Positions 1 to 9,400 of a DNA stretch of 64,000 nt are shown here, in pieces. Where the stretch lies: the NCBI RefSeq assembly GCF_023169945.1, contig NZ_AP025591.1:1758501-1822500 (forward strand), given 5' to 3'. Made by a program: the position numbers and the translations under genes. Numbering within the stretch: position 1 is the first letter of the stretch; each line of letters starts with the position of its first letter. This DNA is from Anaeromyxobacter oryzae (lineage in GTDB: Bacteria; Myxococcota; Myxococcia; Myxococcales; Anaeromyxobacteraceae). The notes below the pieces were generated by a model. That model made no database searches, was not told the DNA's origin, and saw only the letters and a program-made list of their open reading frames with translations.

Positions 1-427
1 CGCGCCCCTTGTCGTCGCCGACGAGGAGCTCGGGCCGCCCGTCGCCGTCGACGTCGCCGAACGAGACCGCCGCCTTCACGCGCGCGCCGAGCTGGACCGG
101 AAACCCCGGCACGACCCCGCCGCTCCAGAGGAACACCTTCCCGGACGCGGTCGCGACCCCGATCTCGACGCGGCCGTCGCCGTCCATGTCCGCCGCCGCC
201 GCCGCGCCGCTCGCGACCTCGTCCGGCCCGAGCTGGATGGGCAGTCCGGCCGGCGTGCTGCCGTCCGCGCGGAAGCCGGTGAGGAGATCGCCGGCGGCGA
301 CGACGACCGCGGGGGCGCCGCCCAGCACCACGCCGACGCCGGGGTGGGCGATCTTGCCGCCCGTCTCCCGCGGGAAGTTGGACAGCGCGCCCGCCCCGAG
401 CGCGATCGCGAGGAGGAGCTCGTTCAT
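1..427 (-). CDS. FG-GAP/VCBS repeat protein, N-terminal part (runs off left edge)
   Basis: The ATG at 427-425 is preceded by GAGGG at about 8 bases, which decides the start; the frame stays open to the window edge, so the C-terminus is missing. The visible 142 residues begin with a short hydrophobic stretch (MNELLLAIALGAGALS) and then show repeated blade-like units with the calcium-binding signature DMDGDGRVEIGV and DVDGDGRPELLV and the linker PGFPVQLG. These are typical of FG-GAP (integrin-type beta-propeller) repeats of secreted or surface proteins. It is last in the minus-strand run that follows the MglA-linked envelope genes, about 100 bases after the coiled-coil gene, so it may be co-expressed with them. 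Function beyond a surface propeller cannot be told. Confidence 0.75.
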   Translation of the reverse strand, partial: MNELLLAIALGAGALSNFPRETGGKIAHPGVGVVLGGAPAVVVAAGDLLTGFRADGSTPAGLPIQLGPDEVASGAAAAADMDGDGRVEIGVATASGKVFLWSGGVVPGFPVQLGARVKAAVSFGDVDGDGRPELLVGDDKGR

Positions 428-530
428 GGGTGTTCCCTCGGGACGGCGCGCGAGGGCATCCGCCTCGCGCAGCGGAGTGGAGCGCGCCGGCGCGCCCGGC
501 GACGATCGGCGGAGCGCCTCGAGGCGACGG

Positions 531-1550
531 TCATGGCTTCGCGGGCGCGGGCGGCGAGGCCGGCCCGTCGCCCGCCTTCGCCTGCCGCGCGCCGGGGCTG
601 TGGTTCTCGAGCGGCTCGCCGCCGCCGCCGCCGGCGGCCGGGACGGGCGGCGCCTCGCGCGCCGGCTCGAGCGCGGCGACGCCGCGGCGGCCGACGGCGT
701 AGATCCCGAGCGCCTTCACCTGCACGGCGCCGTCGGGATCGTCGGCGAGGGCGACCGCGTAGGCCGTGCGCTTGTCGTCGCGGTGCCGGAAGTAGAGGAA
801 GGACTCCCCTGCGAGGCACCCGAGCTCCGCGGAGGCGCGGTCGAGGAGCGAGCGCCGGCCCGCCTCCGCCTCGGCGACGGCGCGGCCGGCGGCCTCCGCC
901 TCGCCCCGGAGCTGCCTGGCGCGCCGCCGCCGCTCCTCGGCCTCCTCGAACAGCCGCTCCGCGCTGCGCCGCACCTTCCGCGCGTGCGCAGCCTGCTCGG
1001 CGACGACGAGCGCGCGCTCGAAGCTCCGGCCCCAGATCGCCTCGATCTCGTCCCACAGCCTCGTGCGCTTGCCGTCCTCGACGCCGTACGCGTCGCGGAG
1101 CGCGGCGTGCTGCCGCTCGGCGGCCCTGAGCGCCGCCTCCGCGTGCGTCCGCGACCGCTCCGCGTCTCGCGACGCGGCCGCGGCGGCCTCGCGGCGCTCG
1201 TCGAGCGCCCGCTCCGTGCCGCCGAGGCGGACCCAGAGGTCGGAGGTCCGGAGCCGCTGCTCCTCGTACCGGCCGACGAGCTCGAGGGCGGCGTTCTCGA
1301 GCGCCTGGGCGGCGACGCCGGTCTTCGCGGCGTCGTCCTCGGCGCCCCCGGCGGCGGAGAACGTGTCGATGGCCGCGCGCTGAGCGAGCTCCGAGCGCAG
1401 GTCCATGAGCTCGGACTGCGCCACGAGCTCGTCGTGACGGAGGCGCGCGTCGACCAGCGCCGACACCGCGCGGGCGTGATCGGTCCACCACGCGGCGAAC
1501 GCGGCGCTCTGCAGGAGCTCCCGGAGCTCGCCCAGGGACAGCGCCTTCAA
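531..1550 (-). CDS. Coiled-coil protein of unknown function, 339 aa
   Basis: I do not recognise this protein. It has no signal peptide or membrane segment. Residues about 60-250 are almost entirely Ala/Arg/Glu-rich heptad-like helix, interrupted by ESFLYFRHRDDKRTAYAVAL around residue 260, which looks like a small folded motif; the last 60 residues are Pro/Gly/Ala low complexity. The start is TTG at 1550, supported by GGAGG nine bases upstream; the gene begins 13 bases after the AgmX-like gene stops, so the two are probably one transcript. The position suggests a cytoplasmic partner of the envelope complex encoded upstream. Codon use is the same as the neighbours, and the opposite strand is also open here but gives only Arg/Leu/Pro-rich shadow proteins. 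Confidence 0.65.
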   Translation of the reverse strand: MKALSLGELRELLQSAAFAAWWTDHARAVSALVDARLRHDELVAQSELMDLRSELAQRAAIDTFSAAGGAEDDAAKTGVAAQALENAALELVGRYEEQRLRTSDLWVRLGGTERALDERREAAAAASRDAERSRTHAEAALRAAERQHAALRDAYGVEDGKRTRLWDEIEAIWGRSFERALVVAEQAAHARKVRRSAERLFEEAEERRRRARQLRGEAEAAGRAVAEAEAGRRSLLDRASAELGCLAGESFLYFRHRDDKRTAYAVALADDPDGAVQVKALGIYAVGRRGVAALEPAREAPPVPAAGGGGGEPLENHSPGARQAKAGDGPASPPAPAKP

Positions 1551-1563
1551 GCGGACGCGCCTC

Positions 1564-2904
1564 CTAGTTCACCGGGGAGAAGACGAACGGGTACTCCACC
1601 GTGACCGGGCCGGACGGCTTGAACTGCGTCCGCCACGTCCGCATCGTCCCGACGATGCAGGAAGCCACGTCCGGCGAGGCGAGGGTGTTCACCGCCGCGG
1701 TGATGTCGGAGAGGCCGCCCGTCTCGAGGATGGTGAAGCGGATGGCGACCTTGCCCTTGAGGCCCGGGTTCCGCTTGAGCGCGTTCTCGTAGCACGCCTT
1801 GATGAGGCCCATGCGCGCGCGGACGAAGCTCGCGAGCTTCTGCTGGTCGATCTCGGCGGAGTCCACCTCGGCCTCGTCCGCCTGCACCGAGCCCGAGACC
1901 CTCACGTCCGCCTTCGTCCCGTAGCCGACCGAGCCGCCGCCGGTGGTGGCGAGATCGCCGATCGACGCCTTCCCGCCCTGCCCGCCGCCCTTCCGGCCAC
2001 CGCCGGCGCCGGGGTCCGTCGCGAGCGCGACGCCGCCCGCGCCGGAGAGCGCCGTCGCGACGTCGCCCATGCCGCCGCCGGCCCCGAAGACGTCCGCGAC
2101 GGCACCGCCGCCGGACGAGGGTCCGAGCGCGCCGAGCACCTTGAGGATGCCCTTCGACTGGACGGCCTTCGCCACCGCGGCCGCGCGCGCGGCCTTCTTC
2201 GCGGCGACCTGCTCGGGCGGCTCGACCGGCTTCTTCTCGGCCGCGTCCTTCTTCGCCTCGGGCTTCGCCTCGGTGACGACCTCGGCCTTCTTCTCCTCGA
2301 CCTTCTTGGGCGCGGGCTGCTTCTCGGGGATGAGCACCTTCGCGAAGCGCTCGGGGATCTCCTCGAGCGTGACCTCCTTCGGGAGGTCGGTGTTCGCGAG
2401 CGCGACGTACACGCCGGAGTGGAGCAGGAAGGAGCCGACGAGCACGGACACGAAGAGCCGGTCCATGCTCTTGAAGTGGTTGCCCTTCGCCTCCTTCGGG
2501 AGGACGGGCCTCGGCGACTCCGGCGGTGGCGCCACGAACTGCCAGAGCAGCGTGACCTCTCCGAGCACGATCTTCCCGCGCTCGTCCTCGCGCAGCGGCA
2601 CGGCGTAGCCGCCGCCCTGCGCCTTGGCGTGGCCCTGGGACACGAGCGCCGCGAAGTCGGTCGCGGTGCCCTGCGCACCCTGGATGCGGCCGTCCATCCC
2701 CTCCCGGAAGTGCAGGGTGTGCCGCTCGCCCTGGCAGGAGAAGACCTGGAACGACGGGGGCAGCTCGGAGTGGGCGACGACGATCGTGTTCCGCGGGGAC
2801 GTGCCGATCGTCACGGGCTGCCGCGCCGGGAGCACGCGCTCCTCGACGATCTTGCCGCCCTGGATCACCCCGACGCGGAGGACCTTTCCCTGCTGAGCCG
2901 CCAT
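1564..2904 (-). CDS. AgmX/PglI-type TonB-like protein with FHA-like N-terminus
   Basis: 446 residues. Residues 1-110 resemble a forkhead-associated or FHA-like beta-sandwich (VLRVGVIQGGKIVEERVL, VTIGTSPRNTIVV); one membrane segment lies near residue 155 (LFVSVLVGSFLLHSGVYVAL); then a Lys/Glu/Pro/Ala linker of about 90 residues, a Gly-rich stretch, and a C-terminal domain from about 345 (KLASFVRARMGLIKACYENALKRNPGLKG...) that matches the TonB-like domain of the AgmX/PglI/GltG-GltJ family. In that family the protein spans inner membrane and periplasm and links a cytoplasmic motor or regulator to outer-membrane parts. Here it sits sixth in the chain downstream of mglA, after the 89-residue exported protein (25 bases away). 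An energy-transducing role is inference; no ExbB/ExbD or AglRQS-like motor is encoded in the window. Confidence 0.8.
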   Translation of the reverse strand: MAAQQGKVLRVGVIQGGKIVEERVLPARQPVTIGTSPRNTIVVAHSELPPSFQVFSCQGERHTLHFREGMDGRIQGAQGTATDFAALVSQGHAKAQGGGYAVPLREDERGKIVLGEVTLLWQFVAPPPESPRPVLPKEAKGNHFKSMDRLFVSVLVGSFLLHSGVYVALANTDLPKEVTLEEIPERFAKVLIPEKQPAPKKVEEKKAEVVTEAKPEAKKDAAEKKPVEPPEQVAAKKAARAAAVAKAVQSKGILKVLGALGPSSGGGAVADVFGAGGGMGDVATALSGAGGVALATDPGAGGGRKGGGQGGKASIGDLATTGGGSVGYGTKADVRVSGSVQADEAEVDSAEIDQQKLASFVRARMGLIKACYENALKRNPGLKGKVAIRFTILETGGLSDITAAVNTLASPDVASCIVGTMRTWRTQFKPSGPVTVEYPFVFSPVN

Positions 2905-2929
2905 CTTCGCTTCCCGCTCCTCGCCCCGG

Positions 2930-3199
2930 CTAGAACGGACCCTTCTCCACCGCGCTCTTCACCTTCGGCAGGAAAGGCTCGGAGCGCTCGAGGTCTCCGT
3001 AGTTCAGGTTGGCCCGGGGCATGAGGAACATCGCCTGGGGCTTCTGGATCCGGCCTTCCACCTTCAGCTCCTCGAGGTGGATCACCTTGCGCGGCGCCGC
3101 CTTCCGCTTCGCCGCGTCCGTCGACTGGGCCCAGGCGGGGGCCGCACCGATCGTTAGCACGGCGAGGAACAGCGCTACAAGCGCACGCCTGCCTGTCAT
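2930..3199 (-). CDS. Small exported protein, 89 aa, gliding-cluster type
   Basis: A clear Sec signal peptide (MTGRRALVALFLAVLTIGAAPAWAQ, cleavage after AWA) precedes a 64-residue mature protein with no cysteines and the segment KVIHLEELKVEGRIQKPQAM. The start ATG overlaps the stop of the TPR lipoprotein gene as ATGA (3196-3199), so translation is coupled. It lies directly before the TonB-like gene. No named family is recognised; the position between a TPR lipoprotein and a trans-envelope TonB-like protein suggests a periplasmic adaptor in the same complex. Confidence 0.7.
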   Translation of the reverse strand: MTGRRALVALFLAVLTIGAAPAWAQSTDAAKRKAAPRKVIHLEELKVEGRIQKPQAMFLMPRANLNYGDLERSEPFLPKVKSAVEKGPF

Positions 3200-4905
3200 C
3201 TATCGCCCCTTTCCTCACCCGGCGTGCCGCCGGGACTGGCCGATGGCGCCGGTAGCGCCGGTCCGCCGGCCGGTGTCTCCGCGCGCGCGGCCTGCGCGTC
3301 GCCGGCAGGAGCCGGCGTCACCGCCGGTACGGCCGCCGCTGCGGGCGCGGGCGCAGCCGCGGGCACGGCGGTAGGCGCGGGCGCGGGCGCGGTCTCGGGT
3401 GCAGCCGCGGGCGCGGGCGCGGTCTCGGGTGCAGCCTCGAGCGCGGCCGGCGCGGGCGCGGGCGCCTTCGCCGCCTCCTCGGAGCGCCGCGCCTGCTCCT
3501 CCTCGGCGGCGTTCCGCGGCGCCGTCGTCCGCCAGGTCGACCGGCGTCCGCCGTGCTGGCCGGCGGCAGGCTCGTTCGCGACCCGGCTCTCCTCGGCCTC
3601 GCGCCTCGCCTGCGCCTCGGCCTCCTTGCGCGACTCCTCCGCCTTCTTCCGCGCCTCGGCCTCCTTCCGGAGCCGGTCCTTCTCCTCGCGCGCAAGCCGC
3701 TTCTTCTCGCGGTCGATGGCGCGCCCGGCGTCCTTGCGGTACTCGGCGATCTTCGCGTCCTTCCCGCCCTTCGCCTCGTACGCGTCGAAGTACGCGATCG
3801 CCTGCTCGAGGCGCGCGGCCGCGGCGAGGCCGGGCTTGTCGCCGTCGAGGTAGAGCACCGCGAGATCGAACGACACCTCGACGGCGCCCGGATCGAGGTC
3901 CCCGGCCTTCCGGTACGCCTCCTCGGCCTTCGCGAACTCCTTCTGGCCGCGGTAGGCGTTGCCGAGGTCGAGCCAGATCGCCGCCGAGCGCGGCGCGTAC
4001 CTCGCCGCGAGCTCGAGCTCGGACACGGCCGCCGCGTAGTCCTCCGCGTCGGCGAGCATCGCCCCGTAGTTGGCGTGCGCCTCCGGGTAGTCGGGGCGGA
4101 GCGCCGCCGCGGTCCGGAAGTCCTCGAGCGCCTGCGGGCGGTTCCCGAGCGCGAGCTCGACGAACCCGAGCCGGTTCCAGATCGAGGGATCGCGGCCGTC
4201 GACCTGCCGCGCGTTCTCGAGGACCATCTTCGCGAGCTCGTGCCGCTTTTTGCGGTGGTACACGGTCGCGAGGCTCACCATCGCCGCGACGTTCCGCTCG
4301 TCCGCCTTGAGCGCGCGCCGCGACTCCTCCTCCGCGAGCTCGAGCCGCCCCGCGCCGAGGTGGAGCTCGGCGAGGCCGATCCTCGGGCCGACCGCGTCGG
4401 GCGTGCGCTCGAGCCGGGCGCGGAGATCCTTCTCGGCCTCCTCGCCCCGCCCGCGCCGGAGCTCGAGCCGGGCGAGGTTCTGGGCGGCGGGGCCGAACGC
4501 CGGGCTCGCGTCGAGCGCGCGATCGTAGGCGGCCCGTGCCCCGTCGTCGTCCCCGAGGCGCTCGCGGAGCACGCCGGCGTCGAACGACGCCCAGACGAGC
4601 TCCGGGGCCGTCGCCGCCGCGCGATCGAACGCGACGACGGCGGCGGCGAGATCTCCGCTCGCCTGGAGCCGGACGCCCTCCGCGAACGCGTCGCGCCCGC
4701 GAGTGGCGGGGGGCGCCTCGGGAGCGACCGCCGCCGCCGCCGGCCCGGCGGCCGACGGCGAGGCGGGAGTGGAATCGGGCGCGCCCGCGCGCTCCGCCGT
4801 CGCCGGCCGCTGCGGGCCGGCGCACGCGGAGAGCAGGAGGGCCAGCGCCGGCGGGACGGCGCCCGCCGGGAGGGCCACGCGGAACGTTCGGGCGCGCCTC
4901 GGCAT
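3196..4905 (-). CDS. TPR lipoprotein (AglT/GltE-like position), 569 aa
   Basis: Starts with a lipoprotein signal ending LALLLSAC (Cys28), followed by a Pro/Ala/Ser linker. From about residue 70 to 375 there are at least eight TPR units (for example FDAGVLRERLGDDDGARAAYDRAL, WNRLGFVELALGNRPQALEDF, WLDLGNAYRGQKEFAKAEEAY). Residues about 395-450 form a charged Lys/Glu/Arg helix, and the last 100 residues are Ala/Pro/Glu/Thr low complexity encoded by tandem DNA repeats. TPR lipoproteins in the Myxococcus gliding clusters act as outer-membrane-anchored scaffolds; that role is inferred from context. It follows the preceding TPR gene by 3 bases and overlaps the next start by 4. Confidence 0.8.
   Translation of the reverse strand: MPRRARTFRVALPAGAVPPALALLLSACAGPQRPATAERAGAPDSTPASPSAAGPAAAAVAPEAPPATRGRDAFAEGVRLQASGDLAAAVVAFDRAAATAPELVWASFDAGVLRERLGDDDGARAAYDRALDASPAFGPAAQNLARLELRRGRGEEAEKDLRARLERTPDAVGPRIGLAELHLGAGRLELAEEESRRALKADERNVAAMVSLATVYHRKKRHELAKMVLENARQVDGRDPSIWNRLGFVELALGNRPQALEDFRTAAALRPDYPEAHANYGAMLADAEDYAAAVSELELAARYAPRSAAIWLDLGNAYRGQKEFAKAEEAYRKAGDLDPGAVEVSFDLAVLYLDGDKPGLAAAARLEQAIAYFDAYEAKGGKDAKIAEYRKDAGRAIDREKKRLAREEKDRLRKEAEARKKAEESRKEAEAQARREAEESRVANEPAAGQHGGRRSTWRTTAPRNAAEEEQARRSEEAAKAPAPAPAALEAAPETAPAPAAAPETAPAPAPTAVPAAAPAPAAAAVPAVTPAPAGDAQAARAETPAGGPALPAPSASPGGTPGEERGDR
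3381..3440. repeat. Tandem 30-bp repeat in the low-complexity tail of the TPR lipoprotein gene
   Basis: Two adjacent 30-base units (3381-3410 and 3411-3440) share GCGCGGGCGCGGTCTCGGGT followed by GCAGCC and differ only in the last four bases. They encode an Ala/Pro/Glu/Thr repeat. A site of likely length variation between strains; no other function seen. Confidence 0.8.
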
Positions 4906-4908
4906 CTG

Positions 4909-6465
4909 CTAGAGCCCCTTCAGCCGCTTCTTCGCGTCCTCGACCTGGCTCTTCGCGACGGTGTCGGTGACGCCCTGCACGCTCGACGCGGCCTGGAACG
5001 CCTCCTTCGCCTTCGCCTTCTTCCGCTCCCCGGCGAAGAGGACGCCGGCGCGGTAGAGCGCCCGCGCGGAGAAGTTCGGGTCCGACTTCGCGCAGGCCTG
5101 GTCGGTGCCGAATCTGAGGTAGCCCTCCGCGGCGTCGCCGGTCTTCTTCGCCTGGTCCAGCTCCGCGGCCACGTTCTGGAGCGCCACGCAGCGGTTCGGG
5201 TGGTCCGGCCACTTCTGGAGGAAGTCGCCGTAGAGCTTCGCGGCGTCGGTGTGATCGCCCTTCTTCGACGCGCCCGTCGCGAGGAGGAGCACGTTGTTCG
5301 GCGTCACCTTCGAGTCCGGGTACTCCTTCAGGATGCGCTGGCGGATCGCGGTCGCCTTCGCGGGCTCGTTCGCCTTGTCCCACGCGAGCGCGGCGTTGTG
5401 GAGCGCCGTGGCGGCGTCCCCGCCGGCGGTGGGGTTCGCCGCGAGCTGCTCGAACGCCTGCGCCGCCTCGGCGGGCTTCCCCTCCTCGAGGAGCTTCTGC
5501 GCCTGCCCGAAGCCCGCCGACGCCTCCGCGCGCGCGAGCGCCTCCTTCACCTTCGCGAACGACTCCTGCTGCTTCGGGTCCTTCGCCTTCTGGGCCTCGG
5601 CCTCGACCGTCGCGCGCGTCTTCTGGAGCGCCGCCTGGTAGCCGGCCTGATCGCCGAGGGCGAGGAACGTCTGCAGGTAGATCGGCACCGCGTCCTCGAG
5701 GATGTCACCCTCGCTCGGCCACCGGTCGATGATCGTCGCGAAGCGGCGCCGCGCGTCCTCCATGTTGTCGAACGCGTACTCCACCTCGGCGGCGATGAGC
5801 GCCAGGCGCGACGGCGGGAGCAGGCGCCGCTCGTTCGCGGGCTTCTGCAGCTCCGGATCGGCCGCCATGTTCTCGATGTAGCGATCGGTCGCGCCGACGA
5901 AGCGGCCCCAGGCGCCCGGCGGCGGCTTCGGGGCGAGCGGGCCCTTCCGCTGGTCCTGGTAGGCGATCCGGATGGGCTCGAGCGAGCCGGCCTTCACGTC
6001 CTGGTTCGCCGCGTTGAGCCACGCCTGCGCGGCGAGGTGGCTCCCCATCGCCTTGGTCTTCGCGTTCGCGTACTGATCCGCCGCGGCGCGGTCCGCCGCC
6101 TCGGCGGACTTCTGGAACTGCTGCGCGAAGAGGTACAGCTCCGCCGCGTGGTAGGCGATCGGGATCTGGTACTCCGACGCGCCGAACCGGTCCTTGAAGT
6201 CGGCGTAGCGCTTCGCCGCCTCGAGGAGCTCGGCCCGGGCCTGGTCCGCGTTCCCGGAGGTCATCGCCTGCTCGCCGCGGGCCTCGTAGGTGCGCGCCTC
6301 CTTGTAGTAGGCGCGCTCGGCGTCCTCGGTGAACGCGCTCTCGGCCGGGAGCTTCTCGTCGGCCTGCTTGAACCGCTCGTTCACGGACTTCACGCCGCCG
6401 CCGCCCGTCGCGCACGCCGCGGCGAGGAGGACGGTTGCTGCGATCCGGATGTTCGGTCTCGTCAT
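4909..6465 (-). CDS. TPR lipoprotein, 518 aa
   Basis: The start is taken at ATG 6465 (MTRPNIRIAATVLLAAAC) because GAGGGGAG lies six bases upstream and a lipoprotein signal follows at once; an upstream in-frame ATG at 6486 would add seven residues. Cys19 is the likely lipidation site, followed by ATGGGG. The rest is helical repeat protein: YYKEARTYEARGEQAMTSGN, IAYHAAELYLFAQQFQKSAEAA, LHNAALAWDKANEPAKA, LYGDFLQKWPDHPN and similar TPR/Sel1-like units to the end. It is separated by 17 bases from the 1156-residue TPR gene. With two cysteines besides Cys19 it has no catalytic signature; a periplasmic scaffold role is inferred. Confidence 0.8.
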   Translation of the reverse strand: MTRPNIRIAATVLLAAACATGGGGVKSVNERFKQADEKLPAESAFTEDAERAYYKEARTYEARGEQAMTSGNADQARAELLEAAKRYADFKDRFGASEYQIPIAYHAAELYLFAQQFQKSAEAADRAAADQYANAKTKAMGSHLAAQAWLNAANQDVKAGSLEPIRIAYQDQRKGPLAPKPPPGAWGRFVGATDRYIENMAADPELQKPANERRLLPPSRLALIAAEVEYAFDNMEDARRRFATIIDRWPSEGDILEDAVPIYLQTFLALGDQAGYQAALQKTRATVEAEAQKAKDPKQQESFAKVKEALARAEASAGFGQAQKLLEEGKPAEAAQAFEQLAANPTAGGDAATALHNAALAWDKANEPAKATAIRQRILKEYPDSKVTPNNVLLLATGASKKGDHTDAAKLYGDFLQKWPDHPNRCVALQNVAAELDQAKKTGDAAEGYLRFGTDQACAKSDPNFSARALYRAGVLFAGERKKAKAKEAFQAASSVQGVTDTVAKSQVEDAKKRLKGL

Positions 6466-6482
6466 TGTGCTCCCCTCGATGG

Positions 6483-9400
6483 TCACTTCGCGCCCGTCCC
6501 GAGCTTCTCCTCCTCGGGCGACGGGGCGACGTTCTTCCCGGGGTCGCCCCCGGGCGCTTCGATCGCGGCCGGCGCGGGCTGCGGGCCCGTTCCGCGCTTG
6601 TCGGCCGGGGCGGCGTCCGCCTCCGGCAGCGCACGGTGGGTGAAGCCGTCCGGCGTGTCCGCGAACGCGATGGGCGCGGAGTCCTCGAGGACCATCCGCG
6701 CCTTCGCGTCCTTGATGATCGGGTACTCGCTCGGCCGGAACCGCGCGAGCGACTCACCGACCTTCTTCGTCCACTCGTTCTTCACGTGGAGCTTCCGGGC
6801 CGCCTCGATCGCATCCACGTACACCTTGACCGCCTGCTCCTCGTACGGCGCGGCGGCCTGCGCGAGGGCGTCCTGGTAGGCGGCGAGCATCTCGTCGTCC
6901 TTCTTCACCTCGGGCGGGATCGGCGCGTCGTACAGGGTCTGCGCGAGGCGCTCGAGGAGGTACGCCTTCCGGTAGAACGCCGCCAGGATCCAGTCGGGGC
7001 GGCGGTACTTCATGACCTCGTCGTACTGCGGGGCGACCTTCTTCGCCTCCGAGAGCTTGGCCTCGAGCGCCGCCTTCAGCTTCTTGGTGTTGGTCGTCGC
7101 CGGCAGGGCGATCTTGTCGTAGCGATCGAAGTCGAACTCGGCGAGCCGGAAGCGCGCCTCGGCGGCGGCGGCGGCGGCCCGGACGTGCACGTCGGGCTTG
7201 AGGCCGCGGGTCGCGAACTCCTGGACGGCGACGGAGTACGCGGCGCGCGCCTCCTTCGCCTGCCCGAGCTCGCGGTGCGCGAGCCCGATCTTGAGGTGCG
7301 CCTGCACCACCAGCTCGTGCTCGCGGCTCCGCGCGAAGCGCCGGACGAACTCCTGGAGCGCCTGGATCTCCTTCTTCCAGTCGCTCGTCTTCTCGTACAT
7401 GAGCGCGGCGTGGAACTGGGTGCGCGCGGCGTCCTCGGCGTCCGGGTACACCTTCGCGTAGCGCGCGAACGCCGCGGCCGCCTCCTCGTAGCGCTGCAGG
7501 TTCTCGAGGGATCGGGCCGCGTTGTAGAGCGCGTCCTTCCGGTGCTTCGAGGCGGCGTACTTGTCCACGAGCACGAGGTACCGGTCGACGGCCTTCTCGA
7601 ACTCGTACGTGTTCTCGGCGTTCCAGCCGACGCGGAAGAGCGCCTCGTCCGCGAGCGCCGACGACGGGTACTCCGCGTGGATGCGCTCGTAGAGCTTGAG
7701 GGCGCTCTCGAACCGGCGCGCGCCCTCGTAGCAGCTCGCGGCGTTGTAGAGGGCCTTGTCCGCGAACTCGTGCTTCGGCTCCTCGGCGACGAGCGCGAGG
7801 AACAGCGCGGCGGCGTCCTCGTACTGCTTGGCGTCCATGAGCTGCGTCGCCCGCTGGAACCGGCCGCCCAGCTTGAACTTCTGGAGCGTGGCGTTGAGCG
7901 ACGGGTTCTTCGCGACGTCGGCGGACTGGAGGCGCGCGGACGCCTGCTCCACGGCCGCCCAGTCCTTCATCGAGAGGTAGCTCTCGATGATGTAGTTGGC
8001 GGCGAACTGCGCGACCTCCGCCGTCGGCCAGCGCGCGACGACCTCCTCGAACCGGCAGCGCGCCTCCTCGAAATCGCCGTACTTGTAGAAGACGACGCCG
8101 GCCTCGTAGCCGACCGCGGGCGCCTTCTCGCTCCCGGGGAGCAACGCGAGGTAGGCGTCCGAGTCGCGGACGAGGTTCTCGTACACGGCCGGGATGCGCT
8201 CCGGCCTCGGGACCTCTCCGTCCGGGCGGTCCTTCGAGAGGAGGATCCGGCGCTCCTCGAGCTGCCCGGCGCGCTGGAGCCGCGTGATCTCGCCCTGCCA
8301 GGAGATCACCGCCGAGTGCGCCGCCTCGGCGAGGAACTTGTCGCTGGCGGGATCGTCGCGCACCTGCGCGTAGACCCGGGCGGCCTTCTCGAACTCGAGG
8401 GCGTTGTAGAGGCAGTCCGCCCAGTTGTACGCGAGCTCGTGCGCCTGCTTCGAGTGCGGGAACCGGGCGAGGTAATCGCCGTACGCCCGGGCGGCGACGC
8501 GGTACTCCGCGACGGCGGCCTCGAGGCGCGTCTCCTGCTTGTACTGCTGCGCCTGCGCGTGGTGGAAGCTCGCCGCGCGGAGCAGGCTCTTCTCGGAGAG
8601 GTCGCGGACGGCGGCGGTGAGGTCCGGGTCGCCCTTGTTCCGCTCCCACCAGGCCGTGCCCTCGCCGTACGCGGCGACGAGCGCCTCGCGCTCCGCGGCC
8701 TCCTTGTCGAACTGCCGGTCTCGCGACCAGCAGAGGACGATCTTCGCCTGGACCTTCGGGGCCTCGGGCGAGAGCGGATCCTTCTCGAGCACCGCCTTGT
8801 ACGCCTCGACCGCGAGCGCCCACTTCGTCTCCTCGAAGTAGACGTCGCCGAGGCGCGCGTAGATCTCCGCCTCGTAGGTCCGCCCGCCGAGCCCGGCGAA
8901 GAACGCCTTCGCCTTCTGGACGCCGCCCCAGCGCTCGTCGGCGAACGAGATCGCCGTGTACTGCACCGCCTCGGGCCAGACGTCGCCGGTCGGCTTCTCG
9001 CCCGTCTTCGCGGCGACGGCGACGTAGTGATCGAGCAGCTTCGAGAACGCCTCGACGGCGTCCTCGAAGTCGTCCATGCGGTAGTACGTCCAGCCGAGCT
9101 TGTAGACGGCGCGGGCGTACAGCGGGTGCTGGGGATAGCCGTAGATCTTCGAGAAGGCCTCCGCCGCGTGCTGGAGCGAGTCGGGCTTCACCTCGTCGAA
9201 GTGCCAGTCGCCGAGCCGGACCCAGGCCTCCGGCACGAACGGGCTGTCCGGGAACCGCTCGATGAGCGTCGCGTAGGCGGCCTGCGCCTCCTCGCCCTGC
9301 CCCATCTCGCCGAGGCAGTACGCGAGGAGGTAGTAGATGCCGTGGGTGAACCGGTACTCGGGGAACCCGGTGATGAGCCGCTGGTAGAGCGCGATGGACG

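Noticed and set aside
3553..6879. A 1108-codon open frame on the plus strand opposite the TPR genes
   Set aside because: Its product is Arg/Leu/Val/Glu-rich without any motif, a normal by-product of high-GC codons; the minus strand has signal peptides, TPR repeats and ribosome sites.
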